Of a DNA stretch of 64,000 bases, positions 44,011-53,012 are shown one piece after another. The notes beneath the pieces were generated by a model. The model searched no databases and was not told the origin of the DNA. It saw nothing but the letters and a program-made list of their open reading frames with translations. Origin of the DNA: Methylomonas sp. AM2-LC (GTDB taxonomy: Bacteria > Pseudomonadota > Gammaproteobacteria > Methylococcales > Methylomonadaceae); NCBI RefSeq assembly GCF_039904985.1, contig NZ_CP157005.1:1798001-1862000 (forward strand), given 5' to 3'. Position 1 is the stretch's first letter. Every line of letters begins with the position of its first letter. The position numbers and the translations under genes are program-made.

Positions 44011-45855
44011 TTATCGATTTTCGCGCACCTCAAATTCAATTTTCCAGTGTTGGTGTGGATTGAGGCGTGATACTGCACGTAATTCTAATGTTCCCACTTC
44101 AGTGATGGCTGCTGATAAATTGACAGGCACCACTTCGCCACTACGTTGACCCTCTTCAGGTAGCGTAATTTCTATTTCGTTTAGTTCCTCAAGTTCCTCG
44201 GCATCCCAAGCTTCTAAACGGCTACCTACACTATCGCTACGGCGTGTTTTAGACGCAAAAAAACGAAAGCGGACAGGCTCTCCAATGACCAGGCCAAATT
44301 CATCATTGGGTAGTACTTGCTCACTGCCTTCTTCCATGCCAAACGCCGCAATGCATAATGCTTCAATTTCCGGTGGCAAACCGGGTACAGCTGGCATGGC
44401 ACTTTCAACACCCACATAATAAGCTGCTGCTGTACCGCCTTTGATACGTACCCCTTTTCCTTTACGAACATGCCCGTAATAGGCCGCGCCTCTGGCAACG
44501 GCTAAATCTAGATCGGCTCCCTGTAATAAACGGGCCTCTGGGGCTTTGTCTGCTTCCAGCCAACCATTTAAAATAGCTAATAAGCGTTGCGCCAAATTTT
44601 CAGATTTAAGGACGCCGCCATTGAATAACACTCCGGTGGGGTGCAAAAAACTAGCATGCTCAGGTGTATTAATATCTTTAAATTCACCTGCTGCATGTAA
44701 TTGTTTGGATAAAAACGCAGCTAGATGCCTGCTGATAGCTGCATCTTGAGCATAAGGTAAACCCGTACTACGTAAGCCACTGCGTGGTCTTGATTGTGGC
44801 TTGTCGTGGATGCCTACTACTGGCAGAAAGCCTTCTACAAGAACCCTGTTGAGTTCCTCGCGGTTTAATTCACTGCGCAAAGTGCCTCCGATTAAGGACG
44901 AGCCACGGCTGGCAATTACCAGCGGGATAGTTTCTAATTCTGCATGCGTGAATAATTTTTCTTTGGCCTCTCGGCAGGCATGGGTTAATGCTTGTAATTG
45001 CCAGTTCTCCAGGCGCTTGCCTCCATCTTGTTCCAGCTTGGCTTTTACCGTGTAAGCGAGGGCCAAATCCATGTTATCGCCACCTAGCAAGATATGATCG
45101 CCAACTGCTACTCGGGTCAATTGCAAATTACCTTGATCTTCAGTAACAGCAATCAAAGATAAGTCTGTGGTGCCACCGCCAATATCGATGACTAAAATAA
45201 TATCGCCGACTTTTACCTGCTGACGCCAGTCCCGGCCGTTTTTTTCAATCCAGCTATATAAAGCTGCTTGTGGCTCCTCTAGTAACACAGCTTGCTGCAA
45301 GCCTACTGCACGAGCAGCTTCTACAGTGAGTTCACGTGCTGCTGGATCAAAAGATGCAGGCACAGTAATAGTCAGTTCTTGTTCTTGTAGAGGGTGTTGC
45401 GGAAATTGATGATTCCAAGCATCGCATAAATGTTGCAAATACGCCTTACTGGCTGTAAACGGAGACACGCGTGGTACATCTTCGGGGGCTTCAGGGGGTA
45501 GTATGGCTGCTTTACAATCTATTCCGGTATGACATAGCCAGCTTTTGGCGCTGGAAACCAGTCGGATGGGGGTTTTGCTGCCTAAATTGCGGGCAATTTC
45601 TCCGACCAGGTGTTCTGCTTGATGGCACCAGGGTAGGGCTGTTGTACCTTCAGAAATTTCGGCCCCATGTGCCAAATACATAAATGAGGCTAGCTGAGTT
45701 TTGTCTTCTACTGTGCCGGGTGCTGTTAACTGCGGTATCGAAAATACAGTGAGTGTCGGCTGTTCCTGATCCGCAGATTGCAAATCCAGGTAGGAGAGTA
45801 CGCAATGTGTCGTCCCTAAGTCAATGCCAACGGAATAACGTAAACCCTCACTCAT
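44011..45855 (-). CDS. Hsp70-family protein (DUF2760-associated)
   Basis: 614 residues. The nucleotide-binding domain is clear: YSVGIDLGTTHCVLSY at residue 6, TVPASFDPAARELTVEAARAVGL, ILVIDIGGGTTDLSLI and GGDNMDLALA. The C-terminal half keeps a substrate-binding-like beta part, but it ends about residue 614 without a classical EEVD or long helical lid. The inserts make it a non-canonical Hsp70, not the house-keeping DnaK. It overlaps the DUF2760 gene start-to-stop (ATGA), an arrangement common for this family. The role is likely chaperone-like; the client is unknown. Confidence 0.88.
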   Translation of the reverse strand: MSEGLRYSVGIDLGTTHCVLSYLDLQSADQEQPTLTVFSIPQLTAPGTVEDKTQLASFMYLAHGAEISEGTTALPWCHQAEHLVGEIARNLGSKTPIRLVSSAKSWLCHTGIDCKAAILPPEAPEDVPRVSPFTASKAYLQHLCDAWNHQFPQHPLQEQELTITVPASFDPAARELTVEAARAVGLQQAVLLEEPQAALYSWIEKNGRDWRQQVKVGDIILVIDIGGGTTDLSLIAVTEDQGNLQLTRVAVGDHILLGGDNMDLALAYTVKAKLEQDGGKRLENWQLQALTHACREAKEKLFTHAELETIPLVIASRGSSLIGGTLRSELNREELNRVLVEGFLPVVGIHDKPQSRPRSGLRSTGLPYAQDAAISRHLAAFLSKQLHAAGEFKDINTPEHASFLHPTGVLFNGGVLKSENLAQRLLAILNGWLEADKAPEARLLQGADLDLAVARGAAYYGHVRKGKGVRIKGGTAAAYYVGVESAMPAVPGLPPEIEALCIAAFGMEEGSEQVLPNDEFGLVIGEPVRFRFFASKTRRSDSVGSRLEAWDAEELEELNEIEITLPEEGQRSGEVVPVNLSAAITEVGTLELRAVSRLNPHQHWKIEFEVRENR

Positions 45856-46505
45856 AATTCTACCTCGGCAGGGGCAATAATTTTAGGGTTGTGACCAGCG
45901 GTCAGCTTGGGTAAATGCAACTCGCTGACCTGCCAACCTTTATGTACCAACACGCCAGTGAACGGAGCAGTTCCTACAACATTGCCCGTTAGTCGGTAAG
46001 CGTTAGCATCAAATCCTTGATCGAGAGTGATACGTTGTCCTTCCTGATCTGTACTGACTGGGTTTATGGTAAAGTGATCTTTGATGACTGTTGCACATCC
46101 CTGATGGACTATGCGCGCCGCAGCTCCAATATCTGCGTCGCTATAGGCTTGCATGTTTTCATTAATAAAATCAATAAAACGCGCTTCTTTTTGCAATAGG
46201 CTGAGAAGTTGTAAGGCCGCATCATCACTTGCTTCTTTTAAAATAATCGGTTCGGGTGCTGGTTGTTGTACGATTTTTTCAACTTCAACAATTTTTTCCA
46301 CCTCAATTATTTTTTCGACCACTTTTATTTCAGGGGCCTGTAATGACGCTGCTGTTGATTTTTTAGAGCGCAGACTAGACCAGAATGCAGCAATTGATAG
46401 AATGATTATAAGTAGCGTTAGCACTGCGACAGTACCCGCTAAACAAACATGCCATAAATCTAAAGTGGTAGGGCGTAAGGATAAATCAATGCTAAAAGTA
46501 TTCAT
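45852..46505 (-). CDS. DUF2760 domain-containing membrane protein
   Basis: 217 residues. A single membrane helix (about 22-45) is followed by a repeated VEKIIEVEKIVEVEKIV heptad region (about 62-80) and the DUF2760 domain, with LLSLLQKEARFIDFINENMQAYSDADIGAAARIVHQGC near 97-135 and FTGVLVHKGWQ. It is coupled to the downstream Hsp70 gene by a four-base overlap. Together they look like a membrane-tethered chaperone system. Confidence 0.87.
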   Translation of the reverse strand: MNTFSIDLSLRPTTLDLWHVCLAGTVAVLTLLIIILSIAAFWSSLRSKKSTAASLQAPEIKVVEKIIEVEKIVEVEKIVQQPAPEPIILKEASDDAALQLLSLLQKEARFIDFINENMQAYSDADIGAAARIVHQGCATVIKDHFTINPVSTDQEGQRITLDQGFDANAYRLTGNVVGTAPFTGVLVHKGWQVSELHLPKLTAGHNPKIIAPAEVEL

Positions 46506-46668
46506 GAATAGTCTATAAACGGTTAAGAGATAAGTAGTTTATGAGAGTTATTAGCAGTATGCAGTACTGGTTGGTCAGCCAGATGCTAGTTGTTCTGCTC
46601 AAATGTTAACAGGACACACATGTCCGGCATTTTGATCAAATTAGTTTTAAACAAACAAATAGTTGGGA

Positions 46669-47070
46669 TTATTGCCCTGCTTTTTTAGCCGCTTCTGCAT
46701 ACATCAACTCTTGCAGCACGTTGCGTGTGACCTGAATACGCATTTTTTTAAGGTGTCTGTCCGCTAAAACCCCTGGCACTCCAGCGTCTATATACACGGT
46801 GCGAATTTCGCTAAGAACGGGTTCACATTCTTTGATTACCGCATCAGTAGCGTGTCGGCTTTCAAGTTTGGCTACATCGGGTTTGCGCATAGCGTCTACT
46901 ACGCATTTTTTATAATTATACTGGGCTTTTTGTATTTTTTGGATGACAGCGTCACTTAAGGTCGTATCTTGCCATTCTTCTTTAACAGGTGCTGTAACAG
47001 GTGCTGTGGTTTCCTCGGCGCATACATAACTGGAGGTTATTAGGAAAATCAAAAATAAAATCGGTTTCAT
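46669..47070 (-). CDS. Small exported hypothetical protein
   Basis: 133 residues. The signal peptide (MKPILFLIFLITSSYVCAEE) has a cleavage site after VCA. The mature part is helical with two Cys (KKCVVDAMRK and IKECEPVL) that may form a disulfide, and HLKKMRIQVTRNVLQELMYAEAAKKAG. I do not recognise a family. It is transcribed alone. Confidence 0.7.
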   Translation of the reverse strand: MKPILFLIFLITSSYVCAEETTAPVTAPVKEEWQDTTLSDAVIQKIQKAQYNYKKCVVDAMRKPDVAKLESRHATDAVIKECEPVLSEIRTVYIDAGVPGVLADRHLKKMRIQVTRNVLQELMYAEAAKKAGQ

Positions 47071-47215
47071 GGTATTGCTCCGCAGATTGGATGAATAGAC
47101 ATCGAGTGGGTAGCGATTTTACGCGAAGCGGGTCACAATGAACAATAGCAATGCTTAATGATAAATAGGTAAATATTTATTGCTGCCAATCAAACCTGTT
47201 TAATCGGCTTATTTA

Positions 47216-48019
47216 TTAGGCATCAAACACCCTATAGATCATTTCTTTAACCGTTTGCGGATCAAACGGTTTATCACAAATAGCCGAGACCCCGGCTTTA
47301 TGTACATTACTGAGACGGGTTTGATTATCCTCACTGGTTACCATTAAGATCGGTATCACACTATTCATCAGTTCACCACGTATATGTTTGATTAACTGCT
47401 GACCATCCATGATCGGCATATTGTAATCGGTAATGATCAGATCAAAAGCTTGTTGGTCCTTTCTAAATATTTCCAAGCCTTCGCTACCATCATGCGCTTG
47501 AGTAATCTTGACTATTCCCATGTTGTTTAAAACTCGAGTGATATGTTTACGAGCTAGAGCGCTGTCATCAACCACCAGAACCTTTACATTTTCAATATCA
47601 TAATGCTCAAGAGAAATTTCTTGTGGATCGATAAATTCTATGCTGGAACGTAAAGCGTTTTTTAAATCCTCATGCACGAATGGTTTGGGTAAAATAGCAA
47701 CCACGCCTGCTTGTCTGATGCTATCCAGTACATCAAAACTCGATTCACTGGAAACCAGCATAAATGAAATATTGTGAAGTTTTTCATCGTGACGGATACG
47801 CTCTAGCAGCTCTATTGCGGTCATATCCGGCAGATAGAGAGCGCTAACAATTAAGTCAGGTTGATGTTGTTCTAAAACGGCTAATGCTTCCTTGCCCGAT
47901 GAAATTCCTTCAATATTGGTGATGCCTTCACTACGCAAATGCTGGAGAATAACTTTAAGCTGCATTGCGGAAGGTTCTATTAGCAATATCGATAAATCGG
48001 AGATTTTTATAGAGTGCAT
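47216..48019 (-). CDS. Tandem response-regulator receiver protein, first receiver degenerate
   Basis: 267 residues, two CheY-like domains and no output domain. Domain 2 (about 142-265) is canonical: VLVVDDSALARKH, LIITDYNMPIMDG (phospho-acceptor Asp near 195), VTSED and CDKPFDP. Domain 1 (about 10-128) keeps the fold and the Lys in LPKPF. However, its acidic pair is EP (LLIEPSA) and the acceptor position is Ala in LIVSALYLPDM, so it cannot be phosphorylated there. It may bind a partner or be regulated by dimerisation. No kinase gene is adjacent. Confidence 0.9.
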   Translation of the reverse strand: MHSIKISDLSILLIEPSAMQLKVILQHLRSEGITNIEGISSGKEALAVLEQHQPDLIVSALYLPDMTAIELLERIRHDEKLHNISFMLVSSESSFDVLDSIRQAGVVAILPKPFVHEDLKNALRSSIEFIDPQEISLEHYDIENVKVLVVDDSALARKHITRVLNNMGIVKITQAHDGSEGLEIFRKDQQAFDLIITDYNMPIMDGQQLIKHIRGELMNSVIPILMVTSEDNQTRLSNVHKAGVSAICDKPFDPQTVKEMIYRVFDA

Positions 48020-48187
48020 AGAGTTTATGGGTCGATAAGTTGGCTAAAAAAGTGTATAAATCAAATAACCGTAACTAAGAGAACCTTGAAAAACTACACT
48101 AGTTCGAGACTGTTGGTCGATTTACCAAAGCCAAGTTTTTCTAAATTTATCTCTTATACCTCAATCAAAGATAGACTGTAATTGCCA

Positions 48188-48754
48188 ATGATACAAGAAG
48201 TACTGATTTCGACCATTAATGCCGAAGGCGAAACGCACATTGCGCCAATGGGGGTGCATGTAGATGCCAATCAATTAATCGTTTTGCCGTTCAAACCCTC
48301 ATTGACGTTGGATAATCTGTTACAAACCAAGACAGCGGCTATTAATTATAGTGATGATGTCCGAATTTTTGCAGGTTGTGTAACTGGGAGGCGTGATTGG
48401 CCACTACTGCCAACTGAGTGTATAAATGGAAATTACTTGGCTGATGCATTGGCACATACTGAGGTAAAACTAGAGCAACTGGAAGATGACAGTGTCCGTC
48501 CAAGATTATTTTGTACACGCTTACACAGTGTCAATCATAAACCTTTTCAAGGTTTTAACCGTGCCCAATACTCGGTGTTGGAAGCTGCAATTTTGGTCAG
48601 TCGGCTGGGTAGATTACCCTGGGAAAAAATCAGTTCCGAACTTGATTATTTACGTATTGGTCTGGAAAAAACCGGTGGTGACAGAGAATGGCAGGCTTGG
48701 GGTTGGCTAATGCAGGCTATTGAAGAATATCGCCTAAATAGTGAGGATCTATAA
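48188..48754 (+). CDS. DUF447 family protein (copy 2)
   Basis: 188 residues from ATG 48188 (an in-frame TTG two codons earlier is less likely). It has the same family marks as copy 1: MIQEVLISTINAEGETHIAPMGV, DDVRIFAGCVTGRRDWPL and NHKPFQGFNRAQYSVLEAAILVSR. The stop codon overlaps the mfnB start by one base (TAATG). Adjacency to mfnB supports a role in H4MPT or methanofuran synthesis or use. The reaction is unknown; a flavin-binding split barrel is likely. Confidence 0.88.
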   Translation: MIQEVLISTINAEGETHIAPMGVHVDANQLIVLPFKPSLTLDNLLQTKTAAINYSDDVRIFAGCVTGRRDWPLLPTECINGNYLADALAHTEVKLEQLEDDSVRPRLFCTRLHSVNHKPFQGFNRAQYSVLEAAILVSRLGRLPWEKISSELDYLRIGLEKTGGDREWQAWGWLMQAIEEYRLNSEDL

Positions 48755-49431
48755 TGAGTTTAATGCTGGCCAGTGTCAACAGCCTTGCTGAAGCGCGTTT
48801 AGTTGAGGCGGCACAAGTGGATATTATTGATCTTAAACAACCAAGCTTGGGCGCTTTAGGTGCGTTAGATACGCAAGTGGTTGCCGATATTGTGCTTAAT
48901 TTATTGCCAACCAGCAAAGTAAGTGCCACGGTCGGCGATTTGCCTATGCATAAAGAGACTGTTTGCAATGCTGTTGCGGCAATGGCTGAAACTGGCGTTG
49001 ATTATATTAAAGTGGGTATTTTTCCTGGGGGAGAGCCACTAGAATGTATTGCGGGTTTAGCTGAGTTTGCCCAGAATGGTTATGCGCTTATCGCGGTATT
49101 ATTTGCAGATGCGCCGCTGGATTTAACGCTGATACCTCGTTTGGCTGCAGCCGGGTTTCGTGGTGTAATGTTGGATACTCAATTTAAGCAGCATGGCTCT
49201 TTACCGCATTTGTTAGAACCTGAGCAACTGCAAACTTTTGTACAAACTGCACAAAATCATGCTTTATTAACCGGATTAGCCGGATCGCTTACCAGTGCAG
49301 ATATTGCCGGTTTGTTGCCTTTACAGGCTGATTATTTGGGTTTCCGTGGCGCATTATGTTGTAAGGGCTGTCGTACGTCTGACTTGGATATTTCGCAAGT
49401 GACACATATTAAGACTTTGCTAACGGTTTGA
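48754..49431 (+). CDS. mfnB: (5-formylfuran-3-yl)methyl phosphate synthase (MfnB)
   Basis: 225 residues. Key residues match archaeal MfnB: IIDLKQPSLGALGA with the Schiff-base-type Lys 28, DYIKVGIFPGGEP with a second Lys (about 87), and the C-terminal DYLGFRGALCCKG. MfnB condenses two glyceraldehyde-3-phosphate to 4-HFC-P, the first furan of methanofuran, and is a hallmark of H4MPT/methanofuran users. It is coupled to the DUF447 gene upstream and followed by the MetE-like gene. Confidence 0.92.
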   Translation: MSLMLASVNSLAEARLVEAAQVDIIDLKQPSLGALGALDTQVVADIVLNLLPTSKVSATVGDLPMHKETVCNAVAAMAETGVDYIKVGIFPGGEPLECIAGLAEFAQNGYALIAVLFADAPLDLTLIPRLAAAGFRGVMLDTQFKQHGSLPHLLEPEQLQTFVQTAQNHALLTGLAGSLTSADIAGLLPLQADYLGFRGALCCKGCRTSDLDISQVTHIKTLLTV

Positions 49432-49468
49432 ATAAATGTAAGTAAATTAAACACACATAACGGAAAAT

Positions 49469-50536
49469 ATGATGAGCATACCTACAGAATCGATAGGCAG
49501 TATCCCGCGTCCGCCACAATTACTGGAAGCACTCAGTGAATATAGCGCTGGGCGATTATCCATTACTCAGTTGAACAACTGTTACGATGAGGCTTTACGC
49601 GATACTATACAGAAATTAGAAGCGACTGGGTCACCGATCATTTCTGATGGTGAACAATCCAAGTCCAGTTTTGCTACCTATGCCTTACATGGCCTTGATA
49701 ATCTTGATAATGATGGGGTGGTGATTAACTTTGCTGACGGTCATTCACGGCAGTTACCCAAATTAACCGCCGGACCGTTTAAATATGCGATTAATGCTGG
49801 CTCCTACCTGAAAGCAGCAAAACGATTCACCTCTTTACCGTTGAAACAGGCGGTCATTTCTGCATCGGCACTCAGTCTGATTTATCCTCAAGCAGGTATT
49901 GATGGCTATCCACAGGAAAAGTTTATCCAGGATTTGATTTTGGGAACGGTGGCAGATATTCGCAGTTGTCTGGATCAAGGGGCACATTGTGTACAAATCG
50001 ATTTTACTGAGGCGCGGCTCGCGTTGAAATTAGATCCTTCTGGTCAATTACTTAATCAGTTCATTACGTTAAACAATCAAGTACTTTCACACTTTACCGC
50101 AATAGAACGTCAACAGATTGGTATACATAGTTGCCCTGGCGGGGACCATGACTCCACGCATAGTGCCGATGTGGATTATGCTGGCTTACTTCCCAGCCTG
50201 TTTCAACTCAATGCGGGTAATTTCTACCTGCAATTGGCCAGCGAACCAGAGCCGGAAACCGTATTGGCAAATATCAAAGCCCATAAACGTTCTGATCAGC
50301 GTGTATTTATAGGGGTGATTGACGTTCTGAATTCTGACGTGGAATCACCTGAGTTGGTGAGAGACCGAGTTTTACAGGCCGCAGAATTTATTCCGCTTAA
50401 TGCGCTAGGCACAACGGATGACTGTGGTTTTTCACCCTTTGCAGATGATGAATCAACGGCACGTGAGACCGCTTTTGAAAAAATAAAGGCCAGAGTGATA
50501 GGTACAAAGCTTGCAGCTGAAAAGTTGAAACTTTAG
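49469..50536 (+). CDS. Cobalamin-independent methionine synthase (MetE C-domain)-like protein
   Basis: 355 residues; full MetE is about 750, so this is a single barrel. MetE-like features: ESIGSIPRPPQLLEAL at the start, ATGSPIISDGEQSKSSFATYALHGL, HCVQIDFTEARLALKL, IGIHSCPGGDHDSTHSADVDYAGLLPSLFQLNAGNFYLQLASEPEP (zinc-site-like His/Cys) and NALGTTDDCGFSPF. Such short MetE homologues transfer methyl groups from or to corrinoid or pterin carriers. It directly follows mfnB (38-base gap), so methyl transfer linked to an H4MPT carrier is an inviting idea but not shown. Confidence 0.82.
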   Translation: MMSIPTESIGSIPRPPQLLEALSEYSAGRLSITQLNNCYDEALRDTIQKLEATGSPIISDGEQSKSSFATYALHGLDNLDNDGVVINFADGHSRQLPKLTAGPFKYAINAGSYLKAAKRFTSLPLKQAVISASALSLIYPQAGIDGYPQEKFIQDLILGTVADIRSCLDQGAHCVQIDFTEARLALKLDPSGQLLNQFITLNNQVLSHFTAIERQQIGIHSCPGGDHDSTHSADVDYAGLLPSLFQLNAGNFYLQLASEPEPETVLANIKAHKRSDQRVFIGVIDVLNSDVESPELVRDRVLQAAEFIPLNALGTTDDCGFSPFADDESTARETAFEKIKARVIGTKLAAEKLKL

Positions 50537-50588
50537 GTTTAAGTTGCGGAGTTTTTTGTAGATAAATGGCACGGAATTAAGCAATAAC

Positions 50589-50618
50589 TTTGGGTTAGCT
50601 CGAAGGACCTAACCCAAA
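50589..50618. terminator. Hairpin between convergent genes
   Basis: TTTGGGTTAG (50589-50598) and CTAACCCAAA (50609-50618) form a 10-bp stem with a 10-base loop, between the MetE-like gene (+) and the small lipoprotein gene (-). The T tract is poor on both sides, so it is only a moderate terminator candidate. Confidence 0.6.
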
Positions 50619-50633
50619 ATAGAGAATTAACGC

Positions 50634-50747
50634 TTATTTGGCTTCCTTAGTGGTTGCCGGTTTACTGGGACCTACACCTTGTCCTTCGCATGCTGCTAAA
50701 GTGATTACTGCAAATGCTAACAATATGATTTGTGTGGTTATTTTCAT
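50634..50747 (-). CDS. Tiny lipoprotein (entericidin-like size)
   Basis: 37 residues: signal peptide MKITTQIILLAFAVITLAAC with a lipobox LAAC (Cys 20), then EGQGVGPSKPATTKEAK. The lipobox, short polar tail and stop codon at 50634 are convincing. Entericidin-type lipoproteins have a similar size and lipobox (for example CNT-GxGxD); this one has GQGVGPS, similar in spirit. The function is unknown. Confidence 0.75.
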   Translation of the reverse strand: MKITTQIILLAFAVITLAACEGQGVGPSKPATTKEAK

Positions 50748-51208
50748 GGATTTTTTTTAGGTTTTACGCATTTAATTAGCTGCCTTGTGTTGATTTTTAT
50801 CAACACATAACAGTGTATGAGCCTTAGTGGCTCACGTTCACCGTAACACTTTTATGTGTAGATAGATAGCGATATAGACTAAAAAGCTTAAATTTTTTAT
50901 AGGAATTGGCTGCAGCTTATAATATTGAATATAAACCAATAATGCTGGAAGTTATGAAATTGGCCGTGGCACTTATTGGCAGTATTAATATGCAAGGAAA
51001 TGTTAAAATAGCTGTAGCAACGGGAAATGTAGATGCTAAAATCTGAATGGATATGCACTGCTTGTTCCTGACTGCTGTGTATCGTAGTGCAGATCAAAAT
51101 GCTATAAGCTTGAGTCGTTAGACCTAAGTAAGGTGTTCTCTAACCAGACCTGAAAGCATAATTTGAGATGCATTAGCTTAAAAATTATCCAAATTTATAG
51201 GAAATAAC
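50748..51208. other. Gene-poor stretch with no supported gene
   Basis: About 460 bases. A 34-residue frame on the + strand and a 66-residue frame on the - strand exist but neither has a ribosome-binding site or a recognisable product. Confidence 0.4.
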
Positions 51209-51991
51209 ATGCATATTCTGGGTGTTGATATTGGTGGGTCTGGTATTAAAGGTGCCATTGTAGATACGTTAACGGGTGAACTGATTACAGAGCGGCATCG
51301 TATAGATACACCACAGCCAGCTACTCCAGAAGCCATTTCAATGGAACTGAAAGAACTGGTTACGCATTTTAACTGGCAGGGACCCATAGGCTGCGGTTTT
51401 CCGGCAGCTATCCAGCAAGGCGTGGTAAGAACGGCCTCAAATATTTCGCCAACATTTCTGGGTGTAAATATTGATAAGTTATTTTCAGACGCTACAAATT
51501 GTCCCTGTTACAATTTAAACGATGCTGATGCTGCAGGTTTGGCAGAGCTGCATTTCGGTGAAGGGGTTGGTCAAGCCGGTGTGGTGTTACTAATTACTAT
51601 TGGTACTGGACTTGGCACAGCCTTGTTTACTGATGGCGTATTAACGCCCAATACAGAATTAGGTCATCTCTATCTGGAAAATGGTGTTAAAGCAGAACAT
51701 CATGCTTCAGATGCAGTACGTAAATATCATGATTTGGGTTGGAAAACCTGGGGAAATCGTTTTAATACGTATTTAAAAATGATGGAGAGACTGTTTTGGC
51801 CTGATCTCATTATATTGGGTGGAGGAGCCAGTAAAAAGTTCGACAAATTTAAAGCACAACTCAGCGTCGAAGCGCCTGTTAAACCCGCTGCATTTTTAAA
51901 TCAAGCTGGCATAGTGGGTGCAGCCTTACACGCTGAATTAAAGTCGACAGCTGTAAGCAAACAAACTGACAGTGTTGTAACAGAGCTTTAA
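51209..51991 (+). CDS. ROK-family polyphosphate glucokinase-like protein
   Basis: 260 residues. It shows [22 protein letters not shown] at the start, [22 protein letters not shown] with a catalytic Asp, [19 protein letters not shown] and [15 protein letters not shown]. The order matches bacterial polyphosphate/ATP glucokinases (PPGK), which phosphorylate glucose with polyphosphate or ATP. The zinc-binding ROK cysteines are absent, as in PPGK. A terminator follows at 52018. Confidence 0.85.
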   Translation: MHILGVDIGGSGIKGAIVDTLTGELITERHRIDTPQPATPEAISMELKELVTHFNWQGPIGCGFPAAIQQGVVRTASNISPTFLGVNIDKLFSDATNCPCYNLNDADAAGLAELHFGEGVGQAGVVLLITIGTGLGTALFTDGVLTPNTELGHLYLENGVKAEHHASDAVRKYHDLGWKTWGNRFNTYLKMMERLFWPDLIILGGGASKKFDKFKAQLSVEAPVKPAAFLNQAGIVGAALHAELKSTAVSKQTDSVVTEL

Positions 51992-52017
51992 TTGTAACTA
52001 TTTAATCAAATTAACGC

Positions 52018-52092
52018 GGTAAGCCCTCGTGCAGTGGTTGATTGTTGAGTATTGGTATCGATTTAATTTCAACGAGCGCTTACCCGTTTTTT
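52018..52092 (+). terminator. Probable terminator of the glucokinase gene
   Basis: GGTAAGCCCTCGT (52018-52030) and ACGAGCGCTTACC (52072-52084) pair with one mismatch around a long loop, followed by CGTTTTTT. Confidence 0.6.
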
Positions 52093-52104
52093 GGTAACCT
52101 GGAT

Positions 52105-52211
52105 AAACCTGGTTTTTGTGCTTCGATAGGCTCAGTGTGAACGTTAAGTTATTGATTCATAAATGTCACTGTTTGCCCTGAGCCCTTCGGTGTTGCTTTT
52201 ATCGAAGTCGG
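52105..52211. repeat. Dispersed palindromic repeat, copy 2
   Basis: It has the same layout as the 40701-40806 element: AAACCTGG, TTTTGTGCTTCGA, AGGCTCA-TGTGAACG, TAAGTTATT, then TTGCCCTGAGCC and a final TCGAAGT. The copies differ at scattered positions, so they are old insertions of one family. Confidence 0.75.
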
Positions 52212-52228
52212 TATTTTAGCGGCTCACT

Positions 52229-52405
52229 TCAGTTAGTTTTATCGGCATAAATGTTTATAACCAGCTCTTTAAACCAGTTTGGCCTGAAAATCACCACGTA
52301 TAAACCTATGCCACTGCTGATAGGAATCGGAGCAATACTTAAAAACATGAGTATGATTAATACAATTCCTGCTTTGATGCGTGCAAATTTAGAAACTCTA
52401 GACAT
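52229..52405 (-). CDS. Small membrane protein
   Basis: 58 residues from ATG 52405, which has AGGGGG five bases upstream; the longer frame to 52429 lacks that. The product has a basic start (MSRVSKFARIKAG), one or two membrane segments (IVLIILMFLSIAPIPISSGIGLYVVIF) and the tail RPNWFKELVINIYADK. The base composition and strong ribosome-binding site make it likely real. I do not know a function. The opposite-strand open frame is rejected. Confidence 0.65.
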   Translation of the reverse strand: MSRVSKFARIKAGIVLIILMFLSIAPIPISSGIGLYVVIFRPNWFKELVINIYADKTN

Positions 52406-52668
52406 GCTGCCCCCTGAAGATATGCTCAAAACTGAATAGCTAGCTGTTGATTTGCTTAGCTACTATAACAAGCCACACAGCGACCACAAAACTGTTCTAT
52501 ACATTCAAGCTAAATTACCTGTTTAACCCCACTTTTGCGTATTTAAGTTAATGTTTACAGCAATTCGTCTCAAGACCTGTCAAGTCTTATAATAGATTAG
52601 AGCAATTTCGGCCAATTTTTTAAATAAAACCTACCAGCCAATCGTATCAAATATGGTAGGCAGTAAAA

Positions 52669-53012
52669 ATGAATGCTATCCTTTCTGTTAGATTTTTTGC
52701 AACTGAAGCAGGCAGCGAGCCAGTCAGAGAATGGTTGAAAGGTTTATCCGCCCAAGACAGGAAAACGATAGGCGAAGATATTAAACAGTTCAATTCGGTT
52801 GGCCTCTCGGTATGCCGTTAGTCGATCATATCGACGGTGACATTTGGGAGGTTCGAATCAAACTTGATAACCGGATTGCACGCGTTTTGTTTTCAATAGA
52901 ACACCATACGATGATTTTACTGCACGGCTTTATCAAGAAGACTCAAAAAACACCCAAGCCTGAAATTGATTTAGCAAAACAAAGATTAAAAGTGTTACGA
53001 GGTAAGAAATGA
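52669..53012 (+). pseudogene. RelE/HigB-type (phage Gp49-like) toxin, frameshifted
   Basis: From ATG 52669 the frame encodes FFATEAGSEPVREWLKGLS-QDRKTIGEDI and then runs out of frame, stopping at 52821. In the next frame the expected continuation FGWPLGMPLVDHIDGDIWEVRI-LDNRIARVLFSIE-HTMILLHGFIKKTQKTPKPEIDLA is complete to 53012. Restoring one A in the AAA run at 52783-52785 joins both parts (KTVQFGWPLG). The toxin would be an mRNA-cleaving HigB-like enzyme. Its end overlaps the intact antitoxin start (ATGA). A one-base loss inactivates it, or it is a homopolymer sequencing error. Confidence 0.82.

Noticed and set aside
50897..51097. 66-residue - strand frame and a 34-residue + strand frame
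   Set aside because: Neither has a start signal or a plausible product; the composition looks non-coding.
52251..52439. + strand frame opposite the small membrane protein gene
   Set aside because: The - strand gene has a good ribosome-binding site and membrane topology; this one does not.
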